From positions 8,791,842 through 8,855,841 of the forward strand of contig NC_087071.1 of NCBI RefSeq assembly GCF_963678635.1: a stretch of DNA of 64,000 nt, given 5' to 3'. The translations under genes were made by a program, and so were the position numbers. Shown piece after piece: positions 51,791-64,000 of the stretch. Below the pieces are notes generated by a model. It made no database searches. It was not told where the DNA came from and saw only the letters and a program-made list of their open reading frames with translations. Position 1 is the stretch's first letter, and each line of letters starts with the position of its first letter. This stretch comes from Symsagittifera roscoffensis (lineage: Eukaryota; Xenacoelomorpha; Acoela; Convolutidae).

Positions 51791-52979
51791 TTAAGTTTAC
51801 TTAATACAAATTTTATTATTTGACGTGAATTCCGCAAAGTGGTTTCGGATTCCATACATTTTGTTGCGGATTCCGCAAAGGTGCATGTTTTTGGAGCAAT
51901 TTTGAGCAACACAGTGTTTTAGCTATTTGACCGTGGAATCCAAAACAGCAGAGAAGATTAAAGAAAAATATCGATTTTGCGGATTCCACGCCAAATCTGA
52001 TTTTTGCCTGTTCGGAATCCGCTTACAATTCACAAAATGCACAGTTTGGCCTCGCAATGCTCGACTTTCAAAGTCGAAATATAAGTCGAGCACATCGACC
52101 CGGAATGCAAAAGCGACATCGGGATCTCTCTTTAAAATGCACCAGTTAACAACCACCTGAGAGTAAGCTTAGTGGATGCCCCCCTTAAATCAATTAAAAG
52201 TCGATTAAAAAGCCCGAAGGAAGAAAGAAAATAATCCGTCAAATTGAGAAGGACTCGAAAATAGTCATTACTTGGCCACAATGATTTGACTTTTTTTAAG
52301 TGTCTAAACAATTTTTAGGCATTTTCAACAATCGGCCTAGTTAAGAATAAAACTTGAGCAAAAACTGATATTCTTCAGTCATTTAAACAAGGTGGATCTT
52401 AAGAAAAAAAATACACTTCAGATATAACGTAGACAATTATAAAAAGAAACAATTTAATCATTTTATATCAAGATTTAAGCTGAGTGTAAGTCATTAATAA
52501 TCAGCTAAAAAATAGGTTCATTTTAGTAATTAAAAATTGCACTCTTAATGATCATTGATTATATGGAATAGAGCAGTTTCATATTGCACGATTTTTTTCA
52601 TGAATACAGTATTGTGTCGCCGCATGAAAATCACTTTTTTTTTGTTTGATGATGTTCTGTCAGATATTTTGAGTAATCTATTTTCATTTAAACCAGTACT
52701 ATTTTTTTGAAATTTTTCAGGAGTGGCATGCTCGTTTACAATCCAAGAAAAAGTATATATCAGCAATTTTTTGTATTTTATTTTCAAGTCAGAAAAAGAA
52801 TCGTTGTTCAGACGGTTGCATCAAATTTTTAGGGCCCAAAATTTTCTCAAATGAGTTTAACAGATGGTTTAATTCTCTGTTACATAAAACAGCTGAAAAA
52901 AATTAATGACTCGCAACGAGTGAATTTTATTCACAAATCTCAATTTGGTCGGTAATTTTCTGTGATGGGGTGCAAATTT
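51791..52979. other. AT-rich noncoding DNA
   Basis: Scattered GGATTCC motifs at the left; no convincing gene. An 80-codon frame at 52545-52787 on the - strand might extend the LINE-type relic to its right but has no motif. Confidence 0.35.
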
Positions 52980-53345
52980 ACTTAGAAATTTTCCTTTTTG
53001 CTTAGAAAACTTAATTTCTGTTTGATCAATTATAACTCCAAGATATGTTTCGAGAGGTTTTTCTTCAATTATGTTATTGTCAACACGAAAATAATTTTCA
53101 GAGTCTGTTTTAATTTTCCCAAAATCTGGACAAGACCAACTTTTTTGTATATTGTTCTTTTTTTGAAGTATTCAAACATTTTTTTCCATGTGGTATAAAA
53201 TTGGTATCCAGATTTTCGTGTTGATCCAACAGCATGTTATTATCAGAGGAATGAATGCAGTGATTTGGTAAATGCTTACGCAGATCAATTGATTTTAGAT
53301 TGAAAACGATTGGCTTGGTAGTGTTCCTCAGGGAACATCTTGAAA
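52980..53345 (-). pseudogene. decayed LINE-type reverse transcriptase fragment
   Basis: On the - strand one frame gives DVP, a stop, then GTLPSQ, matching the VPQG motif of non-LTR reverse transcriptases. Another frame gives a stretch with DNNMLLDQHENL, near where the catalytic Asp pair is expected. A third gives ETYLGVIIDQTEIKF, the YLGV..D strand that follows the catalytic core. The order is right and frameshifts are needed to connect them. The family is probably CR1-like (inference). Confidence 0.4.
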
Positions 53346-53884
53346 TAACCAATTCCATTGTGATTTTTTGTCGCTTACAAACATTTTTTTGTCAGTTGTC
53401 AACAATGATTTCAAATGTATTATAGAATTATTGGAAAAACCCTAGCTTTTTACTATGGCATAAGTTTTTTGTGATTGATGGAATCAAATGATTTTGAAAG
53501 ACTGAGAAAACATGCAGCGTAGTATTGCTTTTGAAAGGATTCAGTACAGTGCAGTATCGCATTGCATCTAAAGTTGAACAAGATGCTTAAAAACGGAAAT
53601 GTGTTTTGCCTAAATGATTATCTTTTAAAAGATATGCATTCGTTTGGAAAATTTGCCTTTGCAACAGTAATTATTATCGTCCTATAGTTTTCTGGTTTTT
53701 CCGGGTTGCATTCCAATGATGTATCAAATCTTTTTTCGACTACTTCAAGTTCTAATGAATTTGCACGGTTTTTAGTACGGTTGCGTTGATTTTGTAAATC
53801 CAGAAAAAAAACAATTGAAACTCTATATGCTAGGTCTAAATTATTATATTATCAAGCAACGATTCTACAACACAAAAACTTTGG

Positions 53885-54175
53885 TTCGCCATCTTAACTA
53901 CTTGTTCGCCATATAAAGCAAAACGAATTCTCTGTTTTATAACTTTCTGTAGTTATGTCATTGCTGTTTTAACTTCGGTAATTCTTGAAAATCTGGTATC
54001 CATCAAAATCTTCAAGCCTTACTGTTGGTTTTTTGAAATAGTTGTCAATATAAGAATAATTTTCTAGATTTTTTTGGTTCATTGCTTCCAATAACATCTT
54101 TTTAGAGGTTCACAGGCTGTGATACGTTGTACTATAGCTTTGTAAATTATTGGGATCTTCTCTCTTCACTGATTA
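53885..54175 (-). repeat. diverged duplicate A of a short coding-like segment
   Basis: Pairs with 55790-56108. Both read on the - strand as KKMLLEAM, a variable part, then P-VRLEDF-GYQ-F, so the shared ancestor was probably protein-coding. It is broken here by stops and could be part of the nearby LINE relic. Confidence 0.4.
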
Positions 54176-55789
54176 TGTGATCAATAATGCTAGTTGAGTG
54201 CGGGAAATGAAATGGTTATGAACATCAAGTTTTTATGGTACCAAGATTGTATCAAGCTATTTTTTTCTGAATATTCATTCAAAAAAATTAAAATTTGACC
54301 CCAACAAGAATTAAAGACGTATTGAAAATTTTTATCTATTAATTTTTCCAAAAAGGTCAATTTTTTTATTCTGTTTTGAAAAAAGGCTAAATTTTTGAAA
54401 AAAAAACTTTTTTTTTCAAGTTTGTTTGTATAATAAAAAACTAAAGTATTACAAACTAATTATTTCATTGTTATCACCCAGTGTATTTATGTCAGGTAGT
54501 TTTGAATTTGGTATCTTAAATATCAACAAGATCACGCCCCCATCTTTTTTTTCTTGACTCAAAAATTCTATCTCTTGTAATCGCAATAAAAATTTCGATA
54601 TCTAGTTACAACAAGTTATCAATTGTTTCACTTAAACAAATTTTGCTGAACTCATAATATGATTGATTGCTGAGAGTTTTGACCAGCTTTTTGAGTCCAT
54701 TTTCTAAACTGCAGATACTAGGGCATTTCAAACCTCGAAATTTTGGGTTGTTTTGGTAGCATTGTAAAATTTTGTCACCTCTTCCTATTCATGGGATTTT
54801 CAGCACTTAATTTTCAGATGATAATGTGCAGCCGATGCAGTTCAAATCAATTCGTGTGGTTTATCTGATAGCCCCTAAAAAGCACGGTAACCATCAAAAT
54901 GTGAACGAAGTATTTCCGAAAATGAAAATTGTTAGGACTCGTTTAAAAAATCCATCTGTTTTCTGTTTTCCCATTGTAGGGACAGTTTGCAAAGTCTAAT
55001 TGTCTTTACTAGTTTTTCTATGGTGTTTTTTATCAGTTGGCGGAAAATGGTCAATTTTTTTCAGTACTAGAATTTTTTTTTTAAATGATGGGGCTAATTT
55101 TTTTGTTTCACTTCATAAACACTTGAAGGAATAGAGCGAAAAAATCCCAAAATATTGCAACGGCTATTCGCGGTTATGCCTTAAGAACAATATTGTGAAT
55201 CAGAACGAAAACCTGCATAGATTGTTAGAATTGAGCCCACTGATTGAGAAGGAAATGGTGAAAAGGCACGATGTGGTGAGCAACACAGTTACCAGCCTGA
55301 GAACTAACAAATTTTGTTCATATTTAGTCAATGAACTGGCAAAATAATTGAAGTTGAAGAAGCAGCTGATTTTTGAGATTGTCTACTGCAGACGAGAAGG
55401 CACGCTTGACCTAGTCAGACGAATGCTCGGTGCAGTGGTACTGATTATTCTCGCGATGAAAGGGTTTCTATCATAGATTAAACAGCCTGACCCAGAGCAA
55501 CTCAAAGAAGTTCTGAAGCTGCACTAGAACGCAGATCTTGCACTGAATTCACTCCAATTGAAGTATTACGACAATTGAAGCTTGCAGGACTGACTGGTAT
55601 CATGCCTAATACAGACATAGGGGAAATGAATCCAGGCGCGAGCAAAGCGGTAGACAGACAACCAGTCAATGCTATAGGAACCAGAGTGAGATCTCTTTCG
55701 CTCTGTTCCTGGTGATTAAATTTATCGTGACCTGCTCAACAATGCCTACAGTCAAACTCTAGATCCGAAAACAAAAAAATGTAGTAAGC
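54176..55789. other. noncoding DNA with a GC-richer decayed island
   Basis: 54,176-55,140 is AT-rich with no gene. 55,150-55,720 is GC-richer and has coding-like stretches in several + strand frames, each broken by stops. I cannot assign a family. Confidence 0.35.
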
Positions 55790-56108
55790 CATTCTAACTA
55801 CTTGTTCGCCACAAAAACACAAAACAACTTCTATATTTTATAACAGCCTGTAATTATGGCTCGATGAGAGTCACGGAGAATTGCTGTTTATAACTACTGT
55901 TTTTCTGAATTTCTGGTATCCTTCAAAGTCTTCAAGTCTTACTGGTGGTTTTTCGACTTTTGAAATACTTGTCAATAAAAGAATAATTTTCAGGATTTCT
56001 ATTAGGCTCATCGCTTCCAATAACATCTTTTTAGTGGTGCACATGCTGTGATACATTGTACTATAACAATGTAATTGTTTGGAACTTTCTCTCTCGGTTT
56101 GATTCTTC
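55790..56108 (-). repeat. diverged duplicate B of a short coding-like segment
   Basis: On the - strand it reads SMCTTKKMLLEAM and later RLEDFEGYQKFRKT within a 79-codon open frame (55871-56110). It is similar to 53885-54175 at about 75-80 percent by eye. The two are direct repeats about 1.9 kb apart. Confidence 0.4.
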
Positions 56109-56149
56109 ATAACAAGATCTGTAACCGTCTTTCAAAAATTTTGAACTGA

Positions 56150-57070
56150 ACAATTTCCCTGTAATTTTTTTTCTCGTAATTTGTGCAGTAAAATTGTTGA
56201 CTAATTTTCGTAGCAACTAGTTTTACCAATAAGAAACATACTCTTAATCATAGTAGCTGATTTTCGGCAGGACCTTATTAGACATGCTACTGTTGTGCAC
56301 TTTAATTGAATTTTTACCAGCCATTAATCACGACACGTGTTGCGTTCAAGATGATAGGCTCTTCTGCTTTTGCACCTCAATCTGTCGGAGCCAAATCGTG
56401 GTTCGCTTCTAACACGGAACCTCAACTTTTTACAAATTAAACGCAACAGCCAAAAAATTTCCCACTTTTAGGTAGAAAAACACCCTCTTTTTACCTAAAT
56501 TACGCAAACACAGTAGACAGCCCATAAAAATTTTTGTTTTTTGTTGGACAGTGTTTATTTGAACCATTTCAGATGGATCAAACCAAAAATCTCCTTAAAT
56601 TGGGATAAAGTGCCAAAATTTTCTCAAGGAAATAAATTCAATACCTCAGCTTATGACGATCTCTTTGAATTTTTTTGCTTATGTGATGAATTTAGAAAAA
56701 CCATAGAATAACGAGCTCGAGATTTTTTAAAATTTTATCAAAATTTGGACCGTCAGGTAAGTTTGTTGGGAAGTCTTCCACTCAAGTTGAATAGCAGTTC
56801 ACTCCAACTTCCGGAGTTTCTAAATTGATTGACGGAAGCCTTCGGCCCGACACTGAACTCTTAGCGTGTTTTCCGCAAATGTAAGTTTAGTTGTTCTGAT
56901 TCTTCACTTCTGTTTTTCAGTTGCTGCAGGAAAACCCTGCATCACAGATCAATTTCACAACTTTTTTGTAACAACTCTCAAAAGTGAGCCAACTCGGGTA
57001 CTTCACGCAGCCAGTTATCACCATTCAAGTCAACAGTTCACTTTAGAGAATATAAATGGAAATTAAAATT
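56150..57070. repeat. partial copy A of a ~2.2-kb tandem unit
   Basis: Shares ordered blocks with the two units to its right: CGGCAGGA..T..ACATGCTA, GATGGATCAA, GACCGTCA, AAGCCTTCGGC, TTAGCGTGTTTTCC and TTTCAGTTGCTGCA (at 56916). It is diverged, with many indels. A 40-base GTAAGT...TTTTTCAG segment (56881-56920) looks like a tiny intron but is also part of an open frame with a signal-peptide-like translation (56866-57066). Neither reading is secure. Confidence 0.45.
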
Positions 57071-57379
57071 TGTTTTTTCTGGTTGTGAATGTAATTAAAT
57101 CAAATGTTAAGAAGATAACCTGCAGGTTGTATCAAAAATTACCAAACGCTTAAGTAAACGGAAGTTTTGGAGGGGTGTCCCAATTTATAACAAACGCAAT
57201 GTTTTGCGAGGCACTTTCATTACGCAATGTTATGCGAGGCACTATGTGAGAAGTTAAAAAACCATACTTGGGAACGATTTGATGAACCTTAGGAAACTAA
57301 TGGAGCGCAATGGCTGACACAAATCAGTACCCTGGAAGTTGGTCCACGAAAGTGCGGCAGGCATCCTTAGTCAAGTTTT
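57071..57379. other. noncoding spacer between repeat units
   Basis: AT-rich, contains a short direct repeat (GCAATGTTTTGCGAGGCACT and GCAATGTTATGCGAGGCACT near 57,198 and 57,223). No gene. Confidence 0.4.
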
Positions 57380-59310
57380 TGAGGTTGAGAGCAAGTCACT
57401 AGACATTGAGAATATATCTTCTCTCGACCTCAATTAAATAAGAATCCACCAATGCTGATGGTTCGTTGAAGAAGCAATCATAACCAACAATTTGAAAACA
57501 ATTTGAAAAATCCAACAAAAAATCAAATAGTTTTCAGCACAAAAAAAATACAGTTATGTTGATCAGCATTTTCTTTCAACCTCAAATCATTAGACTGTCT
57601 TGTTCTGGATATAACTCCAGCTTTTGGGGACAAACTAGTAGGCTTTTCACCACTAGAAAGGAGGACATAAAAAAACGGACTCATTGAGAAGTCTAACTGT
57701 TTAACTGACCGGTGTGGGTTGAAAAATGCCAAGGTTGTTGAGAACAATGCTTGTAAGAAAAAAAGCCGCATATGAAACGCGCGACGAGTGTAGGAGCAGG
57801 AAATAACACAAAATTTTACCCGTAACCTTTCTACTTTTTTTTCGAAAGTGTACAAGTCTAAATCGAAAATAATAATTTTACAGACAAATTACTTAAATTA
57901 GAATCTTTACAAGTTAAAGGTACCTTTGATTGAATTTGGCTTTTTTATTGGTTGAATTTTTGCCCGCTGGCTAAGAACCAATTTTTTTGTAGAGTAGCTT
58001 AAATCATTTTTGTCTTTTGATTTTCATCGTCATTTAGATCTTTTCAATGTAAAATTCTTGATAGAACACGCAGTTGCGATAACATTTTAAAGTCTGACAT
58101 GAAGTTCTCGATACAAAAAAAAAACAAAATTGATTGTTGGGTTGAGTCGTGCCATACTTGTGCGAACCAGCTTTTACAATAAAAAGCATAGACGCGATAA
58201 TTGGAGCTGGATTCCGGCAGGACATCTTTGAACATGCTAACGTTGAGCACTTTCTTGACAGCCTAGATTGTTTAACAGTCGTTATTCAAGTCACATATGT
58301 CGTTAAAGCTGATAGGTTTTTCAAGCTCTTCTGTTTTACACCTCAATATGTAGGAGCCAATTCGTGGATCGCTTTCGGCACGTAACTTAGGATTGTTACA
58401 TATTAAACGCAATTGTCGGAATAAACCCCAACTCTTGATATATATAAAAACATCATCTTATTTTCTAAGTAACTTGCGCGAGCGCATTTACAAACAGGGT
58501 TTGGAACCTACAAAAATTATTTGATCTATTTCAAATTGATCAAGTCAAAACTCGCCTTAAAAGGGCATAAACAGACAAAAAAATTTTCCAGTAATTAAAT
58601 TGAATATCTCATATCATGACAATAAATCTCGAAATATTTCCAGTACTGTGAACAATTTAAAGGATAATTTAAGGAACTCAAAATTTTTTTAGTTTTCTAT
58701 CAATTTTTGGTCCGTCAGGACAGTTTTTTTGGGAAGCTATGCACTCAATTTGATCCTAGTTTACTTCAAAATCCGGCGCTTCTCCTTTATTTGCCAGAAG
58801 CCTTCGGCTCCAGAGTGGTTTTTTAGCGTGTTTCCGCAATTTTACCTTCGATTTTTCTAATTTTTGACTTTTGAATTTCAGTTGCTGCAATATAATTGTG
58901 CATCACAGACACCTTTCAAAAAATTAGAAAGAATGATTCAGGTCGAGAACTTCTTTTTATGACCGACTGGCACAATTATAGATATTTAGGTACAAGAGTA
59001 GCTGCTTCATCAAAAATTTTAAATTTATAGGTCTGCAAATTTAGTATTTTTGCTGCTGACCTTTCGGGATACAAATTTTGTGTGCTTTGATTTCGGGGTC
59101 GCCGATTATCTTTTTTGTTATTGAATATATCGACCCGTCTCAGCTTAAATAATTATTCAGGCAACTCAAACTTCCCACTCAAGTATGCACAAGATTCCAA
59201 CTCAAGGAAGCAATTGACTGTAGCAGTCGTTCACTCAAGTCACAAATGAACTGAAGAAAAACAAGCCCTATAATCATTGGCTCATGGGTCATGGCACTAT
59301 CTCTCGTTTT
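57380..59310. repeat. copy B of a ~2.2-kb tandem unit
   Basis: Aligns by eye with 59620-61540 along its length, for example ATACAGTTATGTTGATCA, GACTGTCTTGTT, GATAGAACACGCAGTT, CTTGTGCGAACCAGC and TTTCAGTTGCTGCA. No intact gene is visible; a 78-codon frame at 58149-58385 is not preserved in copy C. Confidence 0.55.
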
Positions 59311-59619
59311 TTTTTACCGCAATCAAATGAAGCCATCTCACGATTTGCTTAGGACATGGACCTTACAGTCGTTATAACTTAGAGGCCACTACAAAAATAC
59401 CTACCAATTTTAGATAGAAATGGGCACGCCCAATACTAAGTCTCTAAATACCTAAAACCTTCAAACGCAGTTACTCACAAGTCTGGGATCTCAATGAATC
59501 ACCATAAGTTTTTTTTGGACAACCCATTTTTTCTATTTCAGATGGATAAATCTAACTCTTGCCTTACCTCAACATGACCATCAAATAAAACTCGCTCAAG
59601 TTATTAAACTTTTTAGGGT
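59311..59619. other. noncoding spacer
   Basis: No feature recognised. Confidence 0.35.
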
Positions 59620-61540
59620 AAGGGCAAGTCAGTAGACACTGAGAAGATATCTTCAACTCAATCCCCAATAAGGAGGCATCCACCAATACTGATGGCTCAT
59701 TGAAGAGGCAACGATAACCAAAAAATTGAAAACATTTTTAAAAGTCTAACAAAAATTCAAATAAATTTTACCACAAAAAATACAGTTATGTTGATCATCG
59801 CTGAACTCAGCATTCTTTTTCAGTCTCAAATCAAAAAAGGGTTATAGACTGTCTTGTTGTGGATATACCTCCACCTTTTGGGACAGACTAGTAGGCACTT
59901 CATCACTAGAAATGAGAAATATAGAAAAACGGACTCACCGAGAGGTCTCCATGTTTAGCTAAGCGGAGTGGGGTGAAAAATGCCGAGGTTCTTGAGAAAT
60001 TATTGGCTGGTTGAACATTCAAACCATAATTTTCATTTCACGAAAAATGTATATGAAAAAAAGGCCCCGAATGAACCGCGCAACGAGTGAAGGAGCAGGG
60101 AATTGGAACTTAAAATTTACCCGGTAACCTTTCTATTTTTTGTTTCAAAATTGTACAAATCTACATGGAAAACAATTGATTACTTAAGTTTCTTAAAAAT
60201 GTTCAGAGATTAAATGTACCTTTGATTGAATTTGGCTTTTTGATTTGCTTAATGGTTTGCATGCTGGCTTAGAACCAATTTTTTTTGTAGAGTAATGTAA
60301 ATCATTTTGTCGATTGATTTTTATCGTCAATTAGATTTATTCAATGTAAAATTCCTGATAGAACACGCAGTTACGATAACGTTTGAAAGTCTGACATGAA
60401 GTTCTCGATAAAAAAAGCAACAATGATTGTTGGATTGAGTCGTGCAATACTTGTGCGAACCAGCTTTAACAATAAGAAGCATAGATTCGATAATCGGAAC
60501 TGATTTCCGGCAGTACATTTTTGAACATGCTACCGTTTTTCTATTTTTTGGAAAGCCTAGCCTTTTAACAGACACCAATCAACTCACATATGGCGCTAAA
60601 GATGATAGGTTTTTCAGGCTCTTAGGTTTCACATCTGTAGGATAACATTCGTGATTCGCTTTCAGCACGGAACTTGTTACAGATTAAAGGCGATCGACCA
60701 ACTCAAAACTCCCTGCTTTATCGACCAACTCAAAACTCGCCTTAAAAGGGCACAAACGGAAAACTTTTTCCCCATTACTTAAATTGAATATGTTAACTCT
60801 TGACAAAAAATCTAGATTTACATCCAGTTTTGTAATCAATTTAAAATAAAGATAAACTTGTCAAATTTCAGTTAAATTGTTAAATTTCAGATTTTTTTTG
60901 TCAAGTTTCGGACCGTCAATTCACTTCATTGTTTGTCAAGTTATGGATCGTAAAATCAACTCTTGGGAAATTACACAAATTGAATATAATTCACTTTAAT
61001 ATTTGGCGTTTCTCATTCAAAATTCAATATTTACTGATTCAAATTTTTTGCGCCTTTGGCTCCAGCCTAAAATTTTAGCGTGTTTTCCTTCGATTGTTTT
61101 GATTTTTAACTTCTGGTTTTCAGTTGCTGCAGGATAACTATTTCATAGGTTTAGAATAATTAATTCTTGTCGGAAACTTCGTCTTATGATCGACTGGCAC
61201 AAGGATAGATATTTAGGTTTAAGAATAGCTGGTATGGCAGACCAGCTGTTTCAACAAAAGTTCAAAAATGATCAATTTGCGTTTTTTAATGTTTTTGCTG
61301 CTGACAATTTGGGATGCAAATTTTGTGTGCTTTGATTTCGGCGCAGCTGATTATCTTTTTTGGGATTGAAAAAATCGACCCGTTTCAGCTTAAATAATTA
61401 TTCAGGAAACTCAAACTTCCCACTCAAGTATGCACCAGCGTCCGACTAAAGGAAGCAATTAATTGTAGCAATCGTTCACTCAAGTCCCATATGAGTTCAA
61501 AAAAACAGGCTCTATAATCATTGGCTCAAGGGTCATGACC
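59620..61540. repeat. copy C of a ~2.2-kb tandem unit
   Basis: Same block order as copy B with a period of about 2.24 kb measured at TTTCAGTTGCTGCA (58877 and 61119). Open frames differ between B and C, so the unit is probably noncoding or long dead. Confidence 0.55.
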
Positions 61541-62701
61541 CTGTCTCTCGTGTTTTTAAACAGCTACCAGTGGGAGCAATCTAAAACCTAGTGGGGCCAC
61601 TATTGAAATACTCCCAACTTTATGTAGAAATAGCACACTCATTTTCTACTTATTATATAGTCCATTATAATGGCTTTCAAATGAATTATAATGGGGGGGG
61701 GGTTTACAATGGCTTACAGGGGGGGGGGTAATTGCATGGGGTGCTCTGGAAGGGGGTAATGGCTTGGGGGGGGGGGTAATGGAAGGTGGTTACATAATTG
61801 AGTAACATAAAAACGTAACAAAAACATCAAAGTTGGGCAGAAAAAAATTAAATTGAACAACAAGTAACCATCTTTAGTTTAAAACGTAAAAAAGACTTTA
61901 TGTGCGTTGAAATTCGCATCTGAGTAAGTGTAAAAAATGTAATAAGTTTTAGTTTCACTGTCAATATCCACAAATGTGAAAAAAAAATCGATTATAATGG
62001 ATGAAAAACGGATTACGTTGCCTCAAAAAATAGTAATATTAAAGTCCATTTTTAATTGATTATAATCATTTTGTTTTCACTTTTGTGGACACTGACAAGG
62101 AAACTCATTTATAATTGATTTTTATTCATGGAACTCCAATGCGGGTGCACCCTTCTAACGCCCCCTAGGTAAAATACCCGCTTTGACCAATCGTAATCTC
62201 TTAAAGCATCCTTTTGCGCTTGCTGCTCGTATATGATGCTAAGTCTGTCGATATGCGCGCCAATATATGCTTTTTGCTGAAAAAGTTTCAAAATACTGAA
62301 AAACAGCTTTCATTCACAAGTTTATTGCAAAAATATCTGTGGCTCAAAAGTTTTAATGAAAAATGTTTATAAGAGTTTTGCGGACTTTGTTTCAATTTTC
62401 CTAGAAAAAAATTGATAATTTGAACTTTTGTTTTCAAAACTCGTCTTCTTCTGCGATCCTTGCATGATTTTTATTTTAAAAAAATAACAGCAGAATGCTA
62501 ATAAATTTATTCGCAATTAAACAAAAACTTCTTATAGAATCACTTGCTTCAAAATTCGTTCCTTTCATTGAGGTTAAAATAATTACGTAATGAATGGAGC
62601 TTTGCAATTGATCAACAAACCTTGATTGGAGCTTACACGCTTTAAAATTTCTTGAACTTTTTCAACTAATTAGTCAAAACGACGGCTTTAAGCAAGTTTA
62701 T

Positions 62702-63317
62702 CAGGGGCGGATTTAAGATTTTCTGGACGAGGGGGGCGTGTTTCGTCCACCTCTTTTAAATCGATCAAATTGTTTTTCGAAGCTCTACTAATTTTTGCTG
62801 ATCTTTTTTAAAGAGACCAAATTAATTTTCGAATTTCTCTTAAGTTCCTTTTTACACCCTATTTGGACCCATTTTTGACGCTGTACAAAAATTTTAGATT
62901 TGGCCAGCCAAAACTGGATGTCATAATTAGTACACAAGGGCAGAGGGGATCTAGGTTTTTCTCAAGTGGGGGGGGGGGCGAATTTTCGAAAAAATTATCG
63001 AAACTTTATCTTCCTTTTTTTAGGTCGACCAAACTATTTTTCCGAGCACTCACAATCACTATAAAAACTCTATTTTGATCAAATTTTCTGCGCCGCTTGC
63101 AAAACTTTGAAAAAAAAACAGGCCAAAAAAGGCGTTTAGGCAACTTTTGGAAGCATTTTTGACCAAAAACTCGAGCTTCTTCGGCGCGCGCTTCCCCTCA
63201 GAATTAGTATATATTGGCGCCTTAGGCGCCTTTAGAAAAATTTTGGGGTCAGCCAGCCAAAAATTGAGATCTGAAAATAGAACAAATGGGGACCCTTTGG
63301 GTAGTCAGGGAGTCGAA
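62702..63317. mobile_element. truncated hAT-type MITE (duplicate)
   Basis: Duplicate of 28836-29452 within the segmental duplication. Confidence 0.5.
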
Positions 63318-63385
63318 AGTTAATGTTTTGTATTATTAACAGAAACGAACTTGTTTTCGTCGTAAAGGTTGTCATACAGACAAAC

Positions 63386-63565
63386 TTCATTATACCACCA
63401 CGTGTAGTTAATAAATATAACTACAGATGAGCTTGCGGTTGAAATCAAATCAATCAAAGCTTGAAGAAACAGCAAATAGAAGTCCAGTTCTCTCAATTTG
63501 TCGACGAATTTGAAGCAAGCCATGCAATATAAATTCACACCAATCACAGAAACGCACAGAAGCAG
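63386..63565 (-). CDS. receptor exon 2, duplicate copy
   Basis: Matches 29523-29702 codon for codon except the first codon (Leu here, Val there). The acceptor CCTTTTAG and donor GTTTGT are kept. Its partner exon 1 would lie beyond the window end. It is either a second receptor gene or an allelic/misassembled copy of the first. Confidence 0.55.
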
Positions 63566-64000
63566 CTAAAAGGACATAGTTTTATGGTAATTTAATGTGT
63601 TTTTTTAACTGAATCTTTTTCACTTCTAGTTTTTTTTTTATAAAAGCTCGTAAATTAAATTTATTAGTTTTAGTCGAAAAAAACACTGTAAGCAAATAGA
63701 AAAAACTCGGGTTATAATTTAAAATTTTTTTCTTTTTCTGTCAAATCGCCTTGTTTTTGAACTGTTAATAAAATCCTATTTAATCGTGGTTGTCAAATTT
63801 TTGTGTAAATCGATCAAGAAACTGTTTTTTCTTAAGGCGTCATAATTTGCTTCATTACGCAAGTACTGACTTGATCATGCATTTCTATTGAAGTATTAAT
63901 CGGAAAAATCAGTGTAATTGAAAAAAATGGAACTTGATACTAATGAATTTTTCCTGGGTTTAAAACAGCTGGAAAATTATTTGTACTTAGGTTTGAAAAA

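Larger units (their letters stand above)
61641..64000. repeat. segmental duplicate of the copy 1 flanks, carrying the empty insertion site
   Basis: 61641-61797 matches 8866-9024 and continues without interruption into sequence matching 27931 to about 30135. The junction GGTTACATAATTGAG (ATAA at 61794-61797) is the pre-insertion target of element copy 1. Identity is about 99 percent by eye, with G-run length differences. It runs off the end of the window. Confidence 0.9.

Noticed and set aside
57523-57855. 110-codon frame on the - strand
   Set aside because: The matching part of repeat unit C is not open, and no motif is present.
1-64000. tRNA, rRNA genes and CRISPR arrays
   Set aside because: Looked for clover-leaf box sequences and regular spacer arrays; none seen. 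The T-loop-like GTTCGAG at the primer-binding site is part of the retroelement.

Overview
The window looks like nuclear DNA of an AT-rich invertebrate, most likely a nematode. This is inferred from short introns with GTAAGT donors and TTTTCAG-type acceptors, rhodopsin-family receptor exons of neuropeptide type, hAT-type miniature elements with CAGGGGCGGAT ends, and no bacterial gene organisation. The species cannot be fixed from sequence alone. One 200-base assembly gap lies at 4724-4923.

Two copies of one giant LTR element dominate. Copy 1 is on the + strand (9025-27926, 18.9 kb, 410-bp LTRs, ATAA target duplication). Copy 2 is on the - strand (30882-49739, 18.9 kb, 408-bp LTRs, TTTT target duplication). 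They lie tail to tail with about 3 kb between them. The polymerase order protease, reverse transcriptase, RNase H, integrase (D,D35E, GPY module) places the element in the Ty3/gypsy (Metaviridae) group, but it is organised like a complex retrovirus. In order it has: LTR; primer-binding site; a 77-aa leader protein; a structured leader; a 155-aa very basic protein; one 2742-aa Gag-Pol frame; two small hydrophobic proteins; a ~377-codon conserved frame with no ATG; an 872-aa envelope-like glycoprotein; a ~600-aa protein of unknown function; a 1.6-kb 3' region with palindromes and a likely 3'UTR intron; LTR. Copy 2 has every frame open and its two LTRs look identical by eye, so it may be young and competent. 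Copy 1 has four in-frame stops in gag-pol and frameshifts in env and a small membrane protein.

The most unusual signal is the region before env. About 1.14 kb contains a single ATG in any forward frame in both copies, yet it holds a long frame kept open mainly by synonymous change. This suggests a protein started at a non-AUG codon or fed by splicing, with env reached by scanning through the ATG-poor stretch.

The flanks of copy 1 occur joined together, without the element, at 61641-64000. That gives a natural empty site and shows a segmental duplication older than the insertion. The same duplicated block carries an exon of a receptor gene on the - strand (TM1-TM2 at 30.35-29.5 kb); a TM3 exon lies at about 5 kb on the same strand, so the receptor gene may span the element.

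Other regions: 1-3 kb is a GC-richer, intronless, decayed coding region of unknown function. 5-9 kb is AT-rich noncoding DNA with a hAT-type MITE. 49.7-61.6 kb is a graveyard of decayed retroelement fragments (gypsy-type, LINE-type), minisatellites and a ~2.2-kb unit present in two full copies and one partial copy.
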